Assembly (NCBI GenBank): GCA_964058845.1
Contig: CAXKVR010000664.1
Coordinates: 1-22,271, forward strand
Source: Carex sylvatica
Taxonomy: Eukaryota > Streptophyta > Magnoliopsida > Poales > Cyperaceae
Direction of reading: 5' to 3'
DNA length: 22,271 nt
Shown: positions 1 to 9,647 of the stretch, piece after piece
Layout: each line of letters opens with the position of its first letter
Numbering within the stretch: position 1 is the stretch's first letter
Program-made: the position numbers and the translations under genes
Notes under the pieces: generated by a model
Told to the model about the DNA's origin: nothing
Seen by the model: the letters and a program-made list of their open reading frames with translations, nothing else
The model's database searches: none

Positions 1-67
1 AACATTTGTCAAAAAAATTGTGTCTTGAGCACAATTTTATTAAACAAAAAGAAATCAAAATTATAAC

Positions 68-73
68 ACATGC
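68..73 (-). other. non-canonical GC splice donor of HSP70 intron 8
   Basis: On the minus strand exon 8 ends ...CGCAACAAG and is followed by GCATGT. The family protein continues after the RNK residues with a conserved helical segment that is absent here. The reading frame stays open but loses all similarity exactly at this point. The exon therefore most likely ends at 74 with a GC donor (AAG|GCATGT), a known minor class of U2 introns. The matching acceptor lies outside the window, so this remains inferred. Confidence 0.6.
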
Positions 74-3000
74 CTTGTTGCGAATGTCATAAATGTACGC
101 TTCAACAGTATTCTTTTTCTCTTTTGTTTCTTCTACTATTCTGTCTTGCAGCGCCATTTCAAGCTCCTGTTCTGTTGCCTTTTGTAGATCCCCGATAGTC
201 ATTCCCCCATGAACCAGTTCAGAGACTGGTACCGTGGTCTTCTTCACTTTTGTCTTGGAAGTCACAACCTGCATTGAAATTTGCAAATTCAAAACATGGA
301 TGACATCAAATTTAAAGATTATATTAAAAATTTGGGTCCCCGTAAAGAATTACCAACCAATGATCCAATACCACAACAGCTATTGAAATAGTACATAGTA
401 CATACCAGTTGATAAACCTGTGACCAGTTTTTTATATTTATGTAGTTTCCAACTATAACTTAGTTTTGTACGAGGAGGGTTCAAATGCCTCATGCCTTTC
501 ATGCCTCATTGTGCCTCATATTCTATATCTCTGTTTTCAAAGTTTCAAACTGTTCATCCGAACTGCTCAACATTCTATCCATATTAAAATATGTTTGGAG
601 ACCAAATTTTATATTTTTTTGGAAACTTTTTACTATTTTTTTAGGTAAGCACAAAATCACTGTTTTTGAATGGTCCATAAACAGTGATTTTTTACCTATC
701 TTAAAAATAGTAAAAAAAATCCAAAAAATATAAAATTTGGTCTCCAAGCAAATTTTAATATGGAGATCATGTTGAGCAGTTCGGATTGACAGTTTGAACT
801 TTATAAACGGAGATATGAGGCATTTGAACCCTTCTCCTTATATATATGTCTTTTTATCCAGTCATTATACTTTGGTAGAGATGTCATATTGAAATAAAGG
901 ACCAGCTGGTACAACACAGAATAAAAGACATATCTAGGAATTACCAAAGAGCAATTTACCTTATCAGTTTCCATCGGCTCTGTAGGTGCCCCACTTTGAG
1001 AGCCAGAAGAGCTCAAATTGTTTGGTACCTCATCAGTATCCATTGCACTTGAATTGTTTGGTACCTCATCAGTATCCATATTTGCTGTTACCTCCTTCTC
1101 AGCTGAGAGTTCAGCTACAATTTCTTCTATGAGCTGCAAAGAGACAAATCAAAGGGAAATTGAACAATAGGTATTACCATTTTATTGAGAGCGGATTGCA
1201 AATACAATATTTATACTGTATAAGTTAGGTCAACTAGTGTAAATCAAGGTATCAAATTGTTCGTGTTGAGGCCTTACTGACCTGTTGGATTAATAATTAA
1301 ATTGGGGTTTCATGTGAAAGTAAACAAAATTTCTAATTAATAGACAGCACTAAACCATAAAGATGCCAAACTAGTCGAGTTCAGTAACCTCATGTTTTGG
1401 TATCAGCTGATGTAGGTACAGTTGCTTACAGTAGCTGAATCGATAGAAACAATTCCATGGAGATTCAAGTGGGCCCTGATTTGCAGTTTAGCCTTTTCAC
1501 CGTTGCTGGTTTGGAATGGGCCAATCTATCAAAGTATTAAAATATGAAAACAAATTGTTAAGCAATAAAATAATGTGCACTATTTTTTTGTTGTACATGT
1601 GTTAATTTTAAGTGCAGAAGTTGGGTGTGACATTAAAGAAAAGAAAAACTGTCAACAATATACACAAATTCCAAAAAGTTACATCAAAAAAGGAAAACAG
1701 CAATTTTATGAAATTGAAAAAGGGTGCTGCCAACTCTCACTACCTCCTAAGTACAAAACAAAAATATAATTTTCCAAGTTTGACATTATTTTGCCCACTG
1801 CTGAATAATTAGCAGATTTAAAACCCAAATTCACCTTTATTTCCTCTACTCTTCAACAAAAGAGAAGTAAATTTAGCTCTTCTTTTGATTATTTGACTGC
1901 TTATTAAGAAAATCTAACTCTTCAAATGATAGGGATTGTCTTTCCAACATTTTAAAGAGTTCAAGGATAAACCTAATAATATACCAAGGTAAAAGAATTA
2001 AAATAACGAATTTCACAAAAGTGAACTTTATAGGAACTAACAGAATCTAATAAATTTACTGACTACACAAAACTGGTAATATTTACCGTGTAAGTGCAGA
2101 TCTTAGTAGACTCTTCAGCATATACAGCATCCACAGCAAAAGTGCCAGATCTGAACAGTGTCAGAACCTTGGTGCATGGAATCACATTTCCTTTTGGAAA
2201 TAGGATAGCAGATTGTTGGCTTTCAGTTCCACCATTTTCAGAATCAGGGACTAGCCCCTTCCACGTCAGATTGATTGAGAAAGGAAAGCTTTCATTAACC
2301 TAAAAACGTAGAAGACACAAAAATTAAAGATAAACAAAGAGGAGCATGCTGAGGATGTGTTTGGTGATTTCTTGTTACTTCTCTTGTGTCCCAATAACCA
2401 TTGAAGAATTTGCAAGATTGCTGATGAAAAGGGCAGTAACATGTCTTTTTTCCCAGAAAAAAAAATAGACTTCAAATGACATTTGAAACATCCTAATGAT
2501 GCAAATCTTATATATATTCTCTACTGTCATGCAAGTAACAATTGCATGAACACATACAAAATAAAACAGAAAGATTTTGAAATAAAACCTAGATTTATAA
2601 ATAAATAATTAACAAGCACCTTGCAGTAGACACTCAGTTATTATCATTTTGTAAATTACACCCGCACATTTCTACTATTTGCAACTAACACCAAACATGT
2701 TTGAGGTGTAGCATATAGCAGAACCCAACAGAGATTTGTACCATTAAAAATGGTGTACTTCATTAACCTTGACAATAATGCCCCTACCTCTACCGATTGT
2801 TTTTGTCCTGATATCACTTTTAGACTAAAATAACAGAGAAAAGTCAATTTAGTGCTGTCAAGATCTGTTTGACATGACTCTGGTTTTAGTGGGGTGTAAA
2901 CCATTAAACCATTAAAAGTTTCTGACTTTGAGACTACAGAAAAGTATTTGATAAAAAAATATAATTTAAAAAAAGAAACAAATAGCAAGGCATAGTTATG

Positions 3001-5027
3001 TGATTAAATTACTACCTGAAAGTCGCGAACTTTAAATGTGGGGCTAAGCATGGCACACTGCAGAGCACAACCCCTAGCGACACACTCGCTAGCATTCATG
3101 GTACGTCTGGCTTCCTTCCCAAAAAATTCTGTCAAAATTTTTATGATTGCAGGGATCCGTGACCCAGACCCCACCACCTCCAGAAAGTGAATCTCTTCCT
3201 GTGTCAAACCAGCCTCAGCAACTGCTTTTTTCAATGGTTCTAAGACCCTATCCAAGATCGGTGCACTAAGGCTCTCGAACTCATCTCTCTTCATGAACCC
3301 TTTTACATCCTTGTCATCCATGAGGCACTCGATGCCGATTGGTGCCTCAGAGTTTGCACTCAGCATCTTCTTCAATTTCTCACAGGCTGTGCGCAGCCTG
3401 ACAGACGCACGTGCATTTTGCAGCACATCAATTTTGTATTCCGACTTGAACTTGGATGCAAAATGCCTGAAAATTGGTGTAGCAAATATTTTACAGATGT
3501 GTTTGATTAGCAAGTTCAGTTCAGAGGCTCAAGGCCTGAAATGAATAGTTGTTGCTCTAATTTAATTATGATGAATAAAGGCCAGAACTTACAACTTGTA
3601 ATAACAGTCACAATCAATTTATTTCACATCTTTATTGGTTTACAACATGAATTAACCATGTTTTATGGACCTGGTAGGAAGAGGGTAGACTCATGGAGAG
3701 TTTCTTCACTATCTAGTGGGTCTGGTGAAAGCTTTATAGTGAAACATTACGAAGCTAACATGAATCCAGCCATATATATTGAAACTTACCTGAAAAGAAC
3801 CTCATCGAAGTCTCTCCCGCCAAGTGATGCATCATAGGAGTGAGACAAGATTTTTAACTGACCCTTTTTGAAAGCCGCAATGCAGACCTGTGTTAAGAAT
3901 TAAAAATATAATAAATCAGCTATACCAATCAGCCAATGTTCATGCAATAATTGGGACAACAGCATGCTATTTCAGCAGGCTGGTTATCTTCCTCCTATTA
4001 AACTCGTACTACATGAAGTGTTCATACATGAACAGTCACATCTCAAGAAGATAACAGTGTCAAAAGTGAAAAAAAGAAAATACAAGAATTATTTTTTTAT
4101 CAGCTCAAACACAATAATCAACCGACTATTAAATAACCTGCATGCTGGTGTGACCAATATCAACAAAGGCAACATTGGTAGGGTCAGTCTCAGATAAATC
4201 AGTTTTATAGATGCCATATGCCAAGGCTGTAGCAGTCGTCTCATGGAAGAGGCGAAGCGGGCGCACACCTACTATTGCAGCTGCATCCAAGACTGCTCTT
4301 CTTTGTAGATCCGTGAAATATACCTGTGATGCCCAAAGAGAATCTTATATTAGATAATGGTGCTTTGGCATCATTAAACCTGCCAACAGTAGGTGCATTA
4401 TAGTTACAGTTCAGGCCAACGTATACTGATCCAAAGCTGCATTTTGCACATGAAGCTCAGTTGCAGTTGGAGGTGCCACAAAAAATGGCCCTTGTAGAGG
4501 GGAGAGTTTATTATATATGGGCACATGCAACGTTGATTTCCAGGACATGAAGTCATCATGATAGGTTGCGTAAAACCACTAAACAAATTAATTTCGCACT
4601 GTACCGGTATCCCAATGCAGCAATCGACCACAGCTGTCTTCATATTCTTCTCTGCAAGGCCCTTCACGTTTGACAAAACCATGGCAAACAGTTGTGTAGG
4701 CGTGAACCTCCTCTCTTCCCCCAGGTAATTAACATGCACCAAGGGGAAACCGTCAGCCCCCTCAGTGACCTTAAAAGGGAGGGTCTGGAGGTCTGCCTGG
4801 AGCTGGGGATCTGCAAACTTACGGCCCAAAAGACGCTTTAGTTGGGAGACTGAGTTTCTGGGATTAGTCGATGAGGCAGCACCAACATACCGCTGCTTCT
4901 CCATGAAGGAGACTACAGCAGGTGTCTCGCGCTTTGATTCATCGTTCAAGATCACGTCAATGCCACGCTGCCGTGCAACTGCAACTGTGCATGTGTCATT
5001 GCCCACGTCAAATCCCACCACACTCAT
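74..5027 (-). CDS. Hsp110-type chaperone (HSP70-14/15-like), 3' end off window
   Basis: This is an Hsp110-class member of the Hsp70 superfamily. In plants these act in the cytosol and nucleus as nucleotide-exchange partners of Hsp70 and as holdases. Coding exons in 5' to 3' order are 5027-4605, 4323-4138, 3887-3790, 3466-3016, 2299-2087, 1525-1430, 1133-960 and 268-74. They join in one open frame of 612 codons, with only the exon 3/4 junction splitting a codon. Visible motifs are the first phosphate loop VGFDVGND (residues 4-11), VAFVDIGH (192-199), LGGRDFDE (225-232) and the adenosine motif VGSGSRIP (334-341, typical of Hsp110 rather than canonical Hsp70). The substrate-binding beta region starts near residue 387, an acidic linker covers 490-547, and a helical lid start (VSELVHGGM, ALQDRIVEETKEKK) lies in exon 8. 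Family members run to roughly 830 residues, so about 220 are missing beyond the left edge. Splice sites were placed by homology and GT-AG signals. I see no frameshift or internal stop, so the gene looks functional. Confidence 0.95.
472..837. mobile_element. foldback MITE, copy A, in HSP70 intron 7
   Basis: This 366-bp element is palindromic over nearly its whole length. The tips read GAGGAGGGTTCAAATGCCTC on the left and its near-perfect inverse at the right end. The inner arms also match (ACCAAATTTTATATTTTTTT with its inverse, and AAAATCACTGTTTTTGAATG with its inverse), so the transcript can fold into one long hairpin. It has no coding capacity. Related copies are at 12975-13205, 19867-20127, 20131-20169, 20275-20667 and 20729-21104. 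I could not settle a target-site duplication. It lies wholly within the intron between exons 7 and 8, so it should be spliced out. Confidence 0.85.
1017..1079 (-). repeat. 36-bp in-frame duplication in HSP70 acidic linker
   Basis: Two identical 27-base copies (1017-1043 and 1053-1079) lie 36 bp apart inside exon 7. Each encodes MDTDEVPNN, and the copies are joined by three residues (SSA). The region is the acidic, low-complexity linker between the beta-sandwich and helical lid, which is variable in length across the family. The identity of the copies indicates a recent in-frame tandem duplication that keeps the gene open. Confidence 0.85.
2300..3015 (-). other. HSP70 intron 4, 716 bp, possible degenerate repeat
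   Basis: This is the longest intron of the visible gene, with GT at 3015-3014 and AG at 2301-2300. Part of it (about 2640-2960) has features often seen in old noncoding repeats, such as paired TTACACCC-like and GGGTGTAA-like motifs. I could not define ends or a target duplication. No coding sequence was seen in it. Confidence 0.4.
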
Positions 5028-5580
5028 TGTTGAAAGTTATGCCTGAGAAGTTTCTGGAACAGGTTATTAACTTGTGGAAAGATTGATTATTGCTCTAAGA
5101 ATGATAAATTTTAAGGAAAAGGAAAAAAGAATAACAGCTTTCGAGTCATTTAAGGAAAATTTTTGTTCTGCCCTAGGTGCCCTTTACCAAACCAGTATTG
5201 CTTGCAATAGTTCTAGTTCCTAAAAGGTTTTCAATTGATTTAGTTTGTCCCAATAATCCTTAAATTAACATAACATTGGTTCTGCCCTTACCAAATCAGT
5301 ATTGCTTAAGCTTAGATATTTGCCAAAGAGATCAAAATAATTGCATCAAATTTACAGAGTCTAATGTAAATATTTACCAAATCAGGATTTGTCTCGTAAT
5401 TACACAATGCCTGCATTGACAGAGTTACAATATATTTCGAAACATTAGGTCTTAAGCATATAAAAAGTATGACGAAGAAGTAAATGATTCTGCAGGATCC
5501 ACTGAAAGGGAAGCAAATTATTTTCACAGAATGGACAGATCAAAATAACAGAAGGTAATACAAACACTAAAGAGAAAACC
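5028..5580 (-). other. probable 5' UTR intron of the HSP70 gene
   Basis: Fifteen bases upstream of the ATG (5042/5043) the minus strand reads CTTCTCAG|GCATAAC, a good acceptor. A candidate donor GGAG|GTTTTC lies at 5580/5579. The sequence beyond it (about 5581-5700) is richer in G and C and CT-tract-like, as expected of a leader exon. If both sites are used, the 5' UTR intron covers about 5043-5579. The donor is less certain than the acceptor. Confidence 0.45.
5183..5390 (+). repeat. three spaced copies of a ~20-bp direct repeat
   Basis: TTTACCAAACCAGTATTGCTT (5183-5203, shown minus no bases) recurs as CTTACCAAATCAGTATTGCT at 5287-5306 and, more weakly, as TTTACCAAATCAGGATTT at 5373-5390. 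The preceding TTCTGCCC is also shared by the first two. All copies lie in the presumed 5' UTR intron. They may be local duplication products; no function is evident. Confidence 0.6.
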
Positions 5581-5760
5581 TCCGTGCCGTATTCTCAGAT
5601 CGATGCAAGAAGCGATGCAGATCTTGGAAAAAGAGGTCAGCGGCGATTATTCTACCAGGGCCGGCTAAAACCTTCGTGGATTTTCCCTTTCTCTCTAAAT
5701 ATCTCTCTCGTCTTTCGTTTAAACTTTAAAGATTTACTCGGAGGCGCCAGCTGGAGTAAC
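5581..5760 (-). promoter_or_regulatory. putative leader exon and core promoter of HSP70 gene
   Basis: Upstream of the presumed UTR intron the minus strand carries GAGAGA/CTCT-type tracts and a GATATTTAGA stretch near 5696-5706, which is not a canonical TATA box. I found no clear run of alternating GAA/TTC heat-shock units. This is consistent with the constitutive or weakly inducible expression common among Hsp110 genes. The start site cannot be fixed from sequence alone. Confidence 0.3.
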
Positions 5761-5828
5761 TAACGGTTCGGATGTTGGATATGATGCGAGCCGGTCTAAT
5801 GTTGGCATTCGTTCGACGGGTGATTTTG

Positions 5829-5949
5829 GGGTAAAGATTTTAACAGAGTAGTTTTGGATTAATGCAGCGCGCGCGCCGTATGCAGTGCTTTTTTATTCTA
5901 TAGAACGTGGGCTGCATGAAGTTAAAACTACTCTGTTAACTCTTTACCC
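5829..5949. mobile_element. 121-bp MITE with 8-bp target duplication
   Basis: The element starts GGGTAAAGATTTTAACAGAG and ends with the inverse of GGGTAAAGAGTTAACAGAG, followed inward by AGTAGTTTT on both arms. It is flanked by perfect 8-bp direct repeats TGATTTTG (5821-5828 and 5950-5957). A length of 8 bp fits hAT-type integration, but the tips do not show a typical hAT consensus, so the superfamily is not certain. The loop holds a short alternating GC tract (GCGCGCGC). It sits about 0.8 kb upstream of the HSP70 ATG. Confidence 0.85.
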
Positions 5950-6193
5950 TGATTTTGTTCTACTGACCACAGATCGGTAGGTGATTTAAGTCGAATGAAC
6001 GGTTGTGATATAATTGTATATATAATGGAGTTTTCCTTCCATTAATAAAAAAAGGTGCGAATAATTGAAGGAATATCAATCCGGTCGGTTTAGTTTCTAT
6101 TAGTTAAAAAGGTATGGGTTCGTTGTCTAGCATTAGTCTTCTGGTTCAAAATGCGGGTCAGTGGGTGGGTGAGCTTGGTTTCTCAAAGCTGCG

Positions 6194-6411
6194 GCCATTT
6201 TTATTAATACCCAAAAACAAAATGAAATTTTAAAACTAACCTTGAGTAACTTTTTTTTTTTAAATAATCCAACCGCCCGGGTCCGAGGCAGCCCAAAATA
6301 CAAGCGAACTGCCTGGGCCTCGGGCGGGTCACAGAGAGAGCAAACCGCCCCCCACTGCGGGCGATCCAGAGAGAAGCAAACCGCCCCAGGGTCGGGCGGT
6401 CCACTATGCAT
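6194..6411 (+). repeat. left TIR of MULE with three ~36-bp subrepeats
   Basis: This arm matches the inverse of 9648-9868 with scattered substitutions and small indels. Its inner half holds three adjacent units (6304-6339, 6340-6375, 6376-6409), each of the form GCRAACYGCC...GGGCGG...CAGAGAGA. Each unit is itself a small inverted repeat centred on CCGCCC/GGGCGG. Repeated subterminal motifs are typical transposase-binding sites. Confidence 0.9.
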
Positions 6412-6675
6412 TCAAAACAGGCGGTCCCATGAACCCTTCCCCATCTCTCCCTTCTCTGTCTCCCCTCCGCACCAGAAAAAGAAAAAGGAAAAAAAAAAAC
6501 AGGCGGCCGCCCCAGCCAAGTCTGCCCCCGCCCCCGCCGCCGGTGCTCCGCTCTTGTCTCCGCCGCTGCTGCGCCACTCCTCTCCTCTCCCTCGCTCGCA
6601 CCTCCCCGCCCGCGAATCACCGCGAATCCGCACCTCTCCGCGGTCTACCTCACTGCATTGCTCCATTTCTCTCGG
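6412..6675 (+). other. GC-rich block, probable captured 5' exon in MULE
   Basis: This stretch is far richer in G and C than anything around it. It has the pyrimidine-rich, CCG-rich character of a plant gene leader (CCGCCCCAGCC, CCCGCCCCCGCCGCC, TCTCCTCTCCCTCGCTCGCA). It ends in TCTCTCGG|GTAAG at 6675/6676, a strong plus-strand splice donor. Genes captured by MULEs (Pack-MULEs) tend to be GC-rich first exons. I do not recognise a protein: the frames that are open give only low-complexity arginine/proline/serine peptides, which I do not call as genes. Confidence 0.5.
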
Positions 6676-6685
6676 GTAAGTTTTC

Positions 6686-7016
6686 GATTCGACTGAATGC
6701 GATTAAGTTGTGTAATTGTTGAAATCGAATTAATTTGGTTGATTCGATTGATTCGGTTCGATTCGGTTCAATTCGGTTAAAATTGATTCGGTTCGATTCG
6801 ATTGTGATAAAATTGTGTAATTATTGAAATCGAATTGATTCGGTTGATTCGGTTCGATTCGATTCAAATCGATTCGGTTCGATTCGATTCAAATCGATTC
6901 GGTTAGACTCGATTGTGATGAAATTGTGTAATTGTTGAATTCTATTCGATTGTGTAATTTATGCAAATGTAATTAAGTTGTGTAATTGTTGAATTCGATT
7001 CGATTATGAATTGTTA
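6686..7016 (+). repeat. GATTCGGTT-type simple repeat inside MULE
   Basis: Short units of the GATTCGGTT, GATTCGATT and AATCGATTC type recur many times, interrupted by two to three copies of a longer phrase (TGTGTAATTGTTGAAATCGA and variants). The tract starts right after the candidate splice donor at 6676 and so may be the first intron of the captured gene, enlarged by slippage. Confidence 0.75.
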
Positions 7017-7199
7017 GAATTGTATTTTAGAAGTTTTAAGCTCTTACAACAATGGAGTAACTAGAGCTCTCAGAAAATCGTATTTTAGAAGTCTGGGGAC
7101 GGCTTAGATCGTTTGGAAAGAAAGTCGAAAGCCCTATTTATAGCAACAGCTCAAAAATGAGCTAATTGAGCTAAATGCAATTTAGGGTTTTAATTTTCT

Positions 7200-7668
7200 G
7201 ACAGCTCAGCTAACTGATCAAAACGTTAGCAACGATTTATATAACGTTATGTAACGTTTTTCACTGACTCAAACTTATAAAAACAGGAATTTCGAAAGCT
7301 CAGAATTAATTAAATCGTTACAACGTTTATAAGAAACGTTATAACGTTTCATTTTGAATTCTGGTACAGCTGTGCTTACAGCTCTGACATGCTTTAAACG
7401 TTACAACGGTTTGTAAAACGTTGCAACGTTTAAGGGAGAATGTACACAGCTGTATTGAGCAGTTCTGAACTTCCCTAAAACGTTACAACGGTTTGTAAAA
7501 CATTGCAACGTTTAAGGGAGAATGTAGACAGCTGTATTGAGCAGTTCTGAACTTCTCTAAAACGTTATAACGTTTCATAAAAACGTTACAATGTTTTATC
7601 TTGTTTTCTGAGTTTGATCAATCATTTTTCAGTGATTCTTACATGTCTAAAACGTTACAACGTTTTAT
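7200..7668 (+). repeat. AACGTT-rich tract with an 82-bp tandem duplication
   Basis: The palindrome AACGTT and its near variants occur well over a dozen times, often as paired forms such as AACGTTACAACGTTT. An 82-bp unit is duplicated in tandem (7396-7477 and 7478-7559, only a few differences), each copy containing two of these pairs and an ACAGCTGT palindrome. AACGTT is an ACGT-core sequence of the kind bound by bZIP proteins. I cannot tell whether it is bound here or just reflects repeat expansion. Confidence 0.75.
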
Positions 7669-7771
7669 CCCTGTTTAAACAACCTCAGACTTACTTTACT
7701 AAGCTTTTGATTTTACAATTCGAATTCTTGATAGATGTCTTCATGATTTCTTCAGTCCAAGTATTCCCTTT

Positions 7772-7861
7772 TGCTATTCCATTTTACTTGAACCTACATA
7801 TTCTTCGAAACTGAAAGAAATCGTAAAATTCAATAATTGTATGCTATTCCATTTTACTTGA
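7772..7861 (+). repeat. 20-bp direct repeat at the transposase break-point
   Basis: TGCTATTCCATTTTACTTGA occurs at 7772-7791 and again, perfectly, at 7842-7861, 70 bp apart. The second copy abuts the exact point (about 7862) where similarity to MULE transposase stops. Short templated duplications at a deletion edge are the usual scar of interrupted gap repair after transposon excision. Confidence 0.85.
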
Positions 7862-9090
7862 TCAATCAAGTTCACGACCTCTCCACAGCCTGTTGTATTT
7901 TGGAGTTACATATTTGTATTTGTGTCTGACGGTTCTAGCCACCGCCTTGATGCTCATCGATGGATCCAACTTAATATCCTCCTCAATTGCATCGGCAATT
8001 AGTGATGCCGTCAGCTGTGCATGGTATGTCCTTGTGGATGCAGACTTACATGTGTGAGGTGGTTCACACTTCCTAATCATCCATGCTTCCCCTGAACCCG
8101 CAGGGGTTGCATAAAGGCGGAACTCGCACCGCGGGTGAGTTTTACATAGCACAACTAACCATGTTCGCTCCCTTTTGTTTATTTTATATTCCCAGTTGCC
8201 GTGAACATGGGTCTCATTGATTTTCTTTACAAGTTCGTCTATGTTTGTATAAAGTTACCCTGCGGCAAGTTCCTGATTGTATTTAACACGAGGACCAAAG
8301 AAACTAATGTCTGTCTCTTCGAAAGCTGTAGTATTGTTGAATGTGGTGACCGAATGCTTATTTCCCCGACCTCTAATCGGGAATTTTTCTGCCTTGGATA
8401 AACCTAGTACATTTGCATCACCATCTGATAAGTCATCAGATTCCCAAACCCCTTGGTATTCATCCCCCGTTTCCATTTCCCTTCTGGTATGGCATCAATA
8501 GCATCAACATTAATATCAATATCAGTTCGATTAACGGGTACCGGTCCTGACTCTGGCATAGTTGGAAATCTATGGATTATGGGTGTCTGTCTGGGTGGTG
8601 GTGGTAACTCTTCAATATTTTCATGGGAGTTGTGGTACCCCTGGTTGTCATAAGGGGAGTGCTGGTGGTACCCCTGGCTGTCATATAGGGAGTGCTGCTG
8701 ATACCCCTGGCTGTCATAACCTGAAGGTCCAGCCCTAGTCGTACTTGAAGGTCCAGCCCTAGCCTGGGGAACCCTCTTCGAATATATGTTCATTACCTGG
8801 ACCCCACTGGCCGCAATTTGAGTGTACACAACTCTCCACAAATTCACATCTGTTATTGGAAACCTCACAAAGTAAGGTCTACCCCCCACCCCACGTGAGT
8901 TGTCAATCCGTGTAGCCAATTCTATTTCATACCTGTTGGGGTTTACAACAGTCTTTTCGTATATTAGCTCTTTAAGTGCCTGAAATGTGGTATTTTCATT
9001 AATCTCGAAGCCAAATGCAGCATTTTTCGTGTACTGCACGCCATCTTCACTCTTTTGTAACTTGCTGCCCACATACAATGCAACTAACAT
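7862..9090 (-). pseudogene. MuDR-type MULE transposase remnant (N-terminal and zinc-finger parts only)
   Basis: The ATG at 9090 opens about 204 residues of the N-terminal domain common in plant MULE transposases (MLVALYVGSKL, EIELATRIDN, YFVRFPITDVNLWRVVY). Next come three copies of an 11-residue YDSQGYHQHSP-like repeat and a proline-rich, acidic linker. Near 8477 an A is missing from a short A run (GGGAAATGG), which shifts the frame; the continuation in the other frame (METGDEYQGVWESDD to 8258) fits the family. An in-frame TAA at 8257-8255 breaks it again. The frame then continues through LYTNIDELVKKINETH into the MuDR zinc-finger DNA-binding domain: the cysteines of CKTHPRC, then PPHTC, and the RGREL end of the domain. 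It stops at 7862, so the whole DDE catalytic core is missing. It cannot make an active transposase. Confidence 0.92.
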
Positions 9091-9647
9091 CTTTTCCTTA
9101 ACAAACTACATTTAAAAAATAATTTTATAAGTATTACAGTAATTGTACATCAATAATAGATAAAGATATCTGAGATTCGCTTCAATCAATTTTTGAGTTT
9201 CATTTTAAAAAAAAATTGAATAAATTGAAAAAGAAGAAGATAAATATAGAACTCAATCAATGTATAGAACTTTAGATTGTTGAAAATCAATAATTAATTA
9301 ATCAAATTATTTCTGACTAAATGAAATTAAAAAAAATTAAGAAATGGAAAAAAATTAGTTGGTTTTCATTAAGAAATATGGTATTATAACGGGTACAGTA
9401 ATCTAATTATAAAAAAAAAAAATTGCTACAGTAATTACATAGAACAGTAATTGCTACAGTAATTGCGACAGTTACGGTAGTTACAGATAATAGAACAGTA
9501 ATTACTATAATTAAAAAAAATAAAAAAAATACCTTCTGCTACAGTAAAATCACCTAAAAATCGCTCATCTCAAACAGTAAAATCGCTCTCTAACTTTGTT
9601 TACATATAATGGAACACGATAATGGAGCCAGGAGAGACGTTTAATAC
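9091..9647. other. MULE 5' non-coding region of transposase
   Basis: AT-rich sequence between the transposase ATG and the right TIR, with runs of ACAGTAATTGCTACAGTAATT-like direct repeats near 9425-9500 (a unit of about 13-16 bases, repeated several times). It is the expected place of the transposase promoter and leader, but no TATA box stands out. Confidence 0.5.

Noticed and set aside
1..73. Continuation of HSP70 exon 8 to the window edge
   Set aside because: The frame is open but encodes ACVIILISFC-like sequence unrelated to the family, so an intron starts at 73.
485..747. Open frames on both strands at 485-747
   Set aside because: They lie in a palindromic MITE, and similar frames arise on both strands from the same hairpin.
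5700..6120. Heat-shock elements upstream of the HSP70 gene
   Set aside because: I found no run of three alternating GAA/TTC units at proper spacing.
6242..6722. Overlapping arginine/proline/serine-rich frames on both strands
   Set aside because: High GC content opens all frames here; none has a domain or consistent codon pattern. The block is described as a possible captured leader instead.
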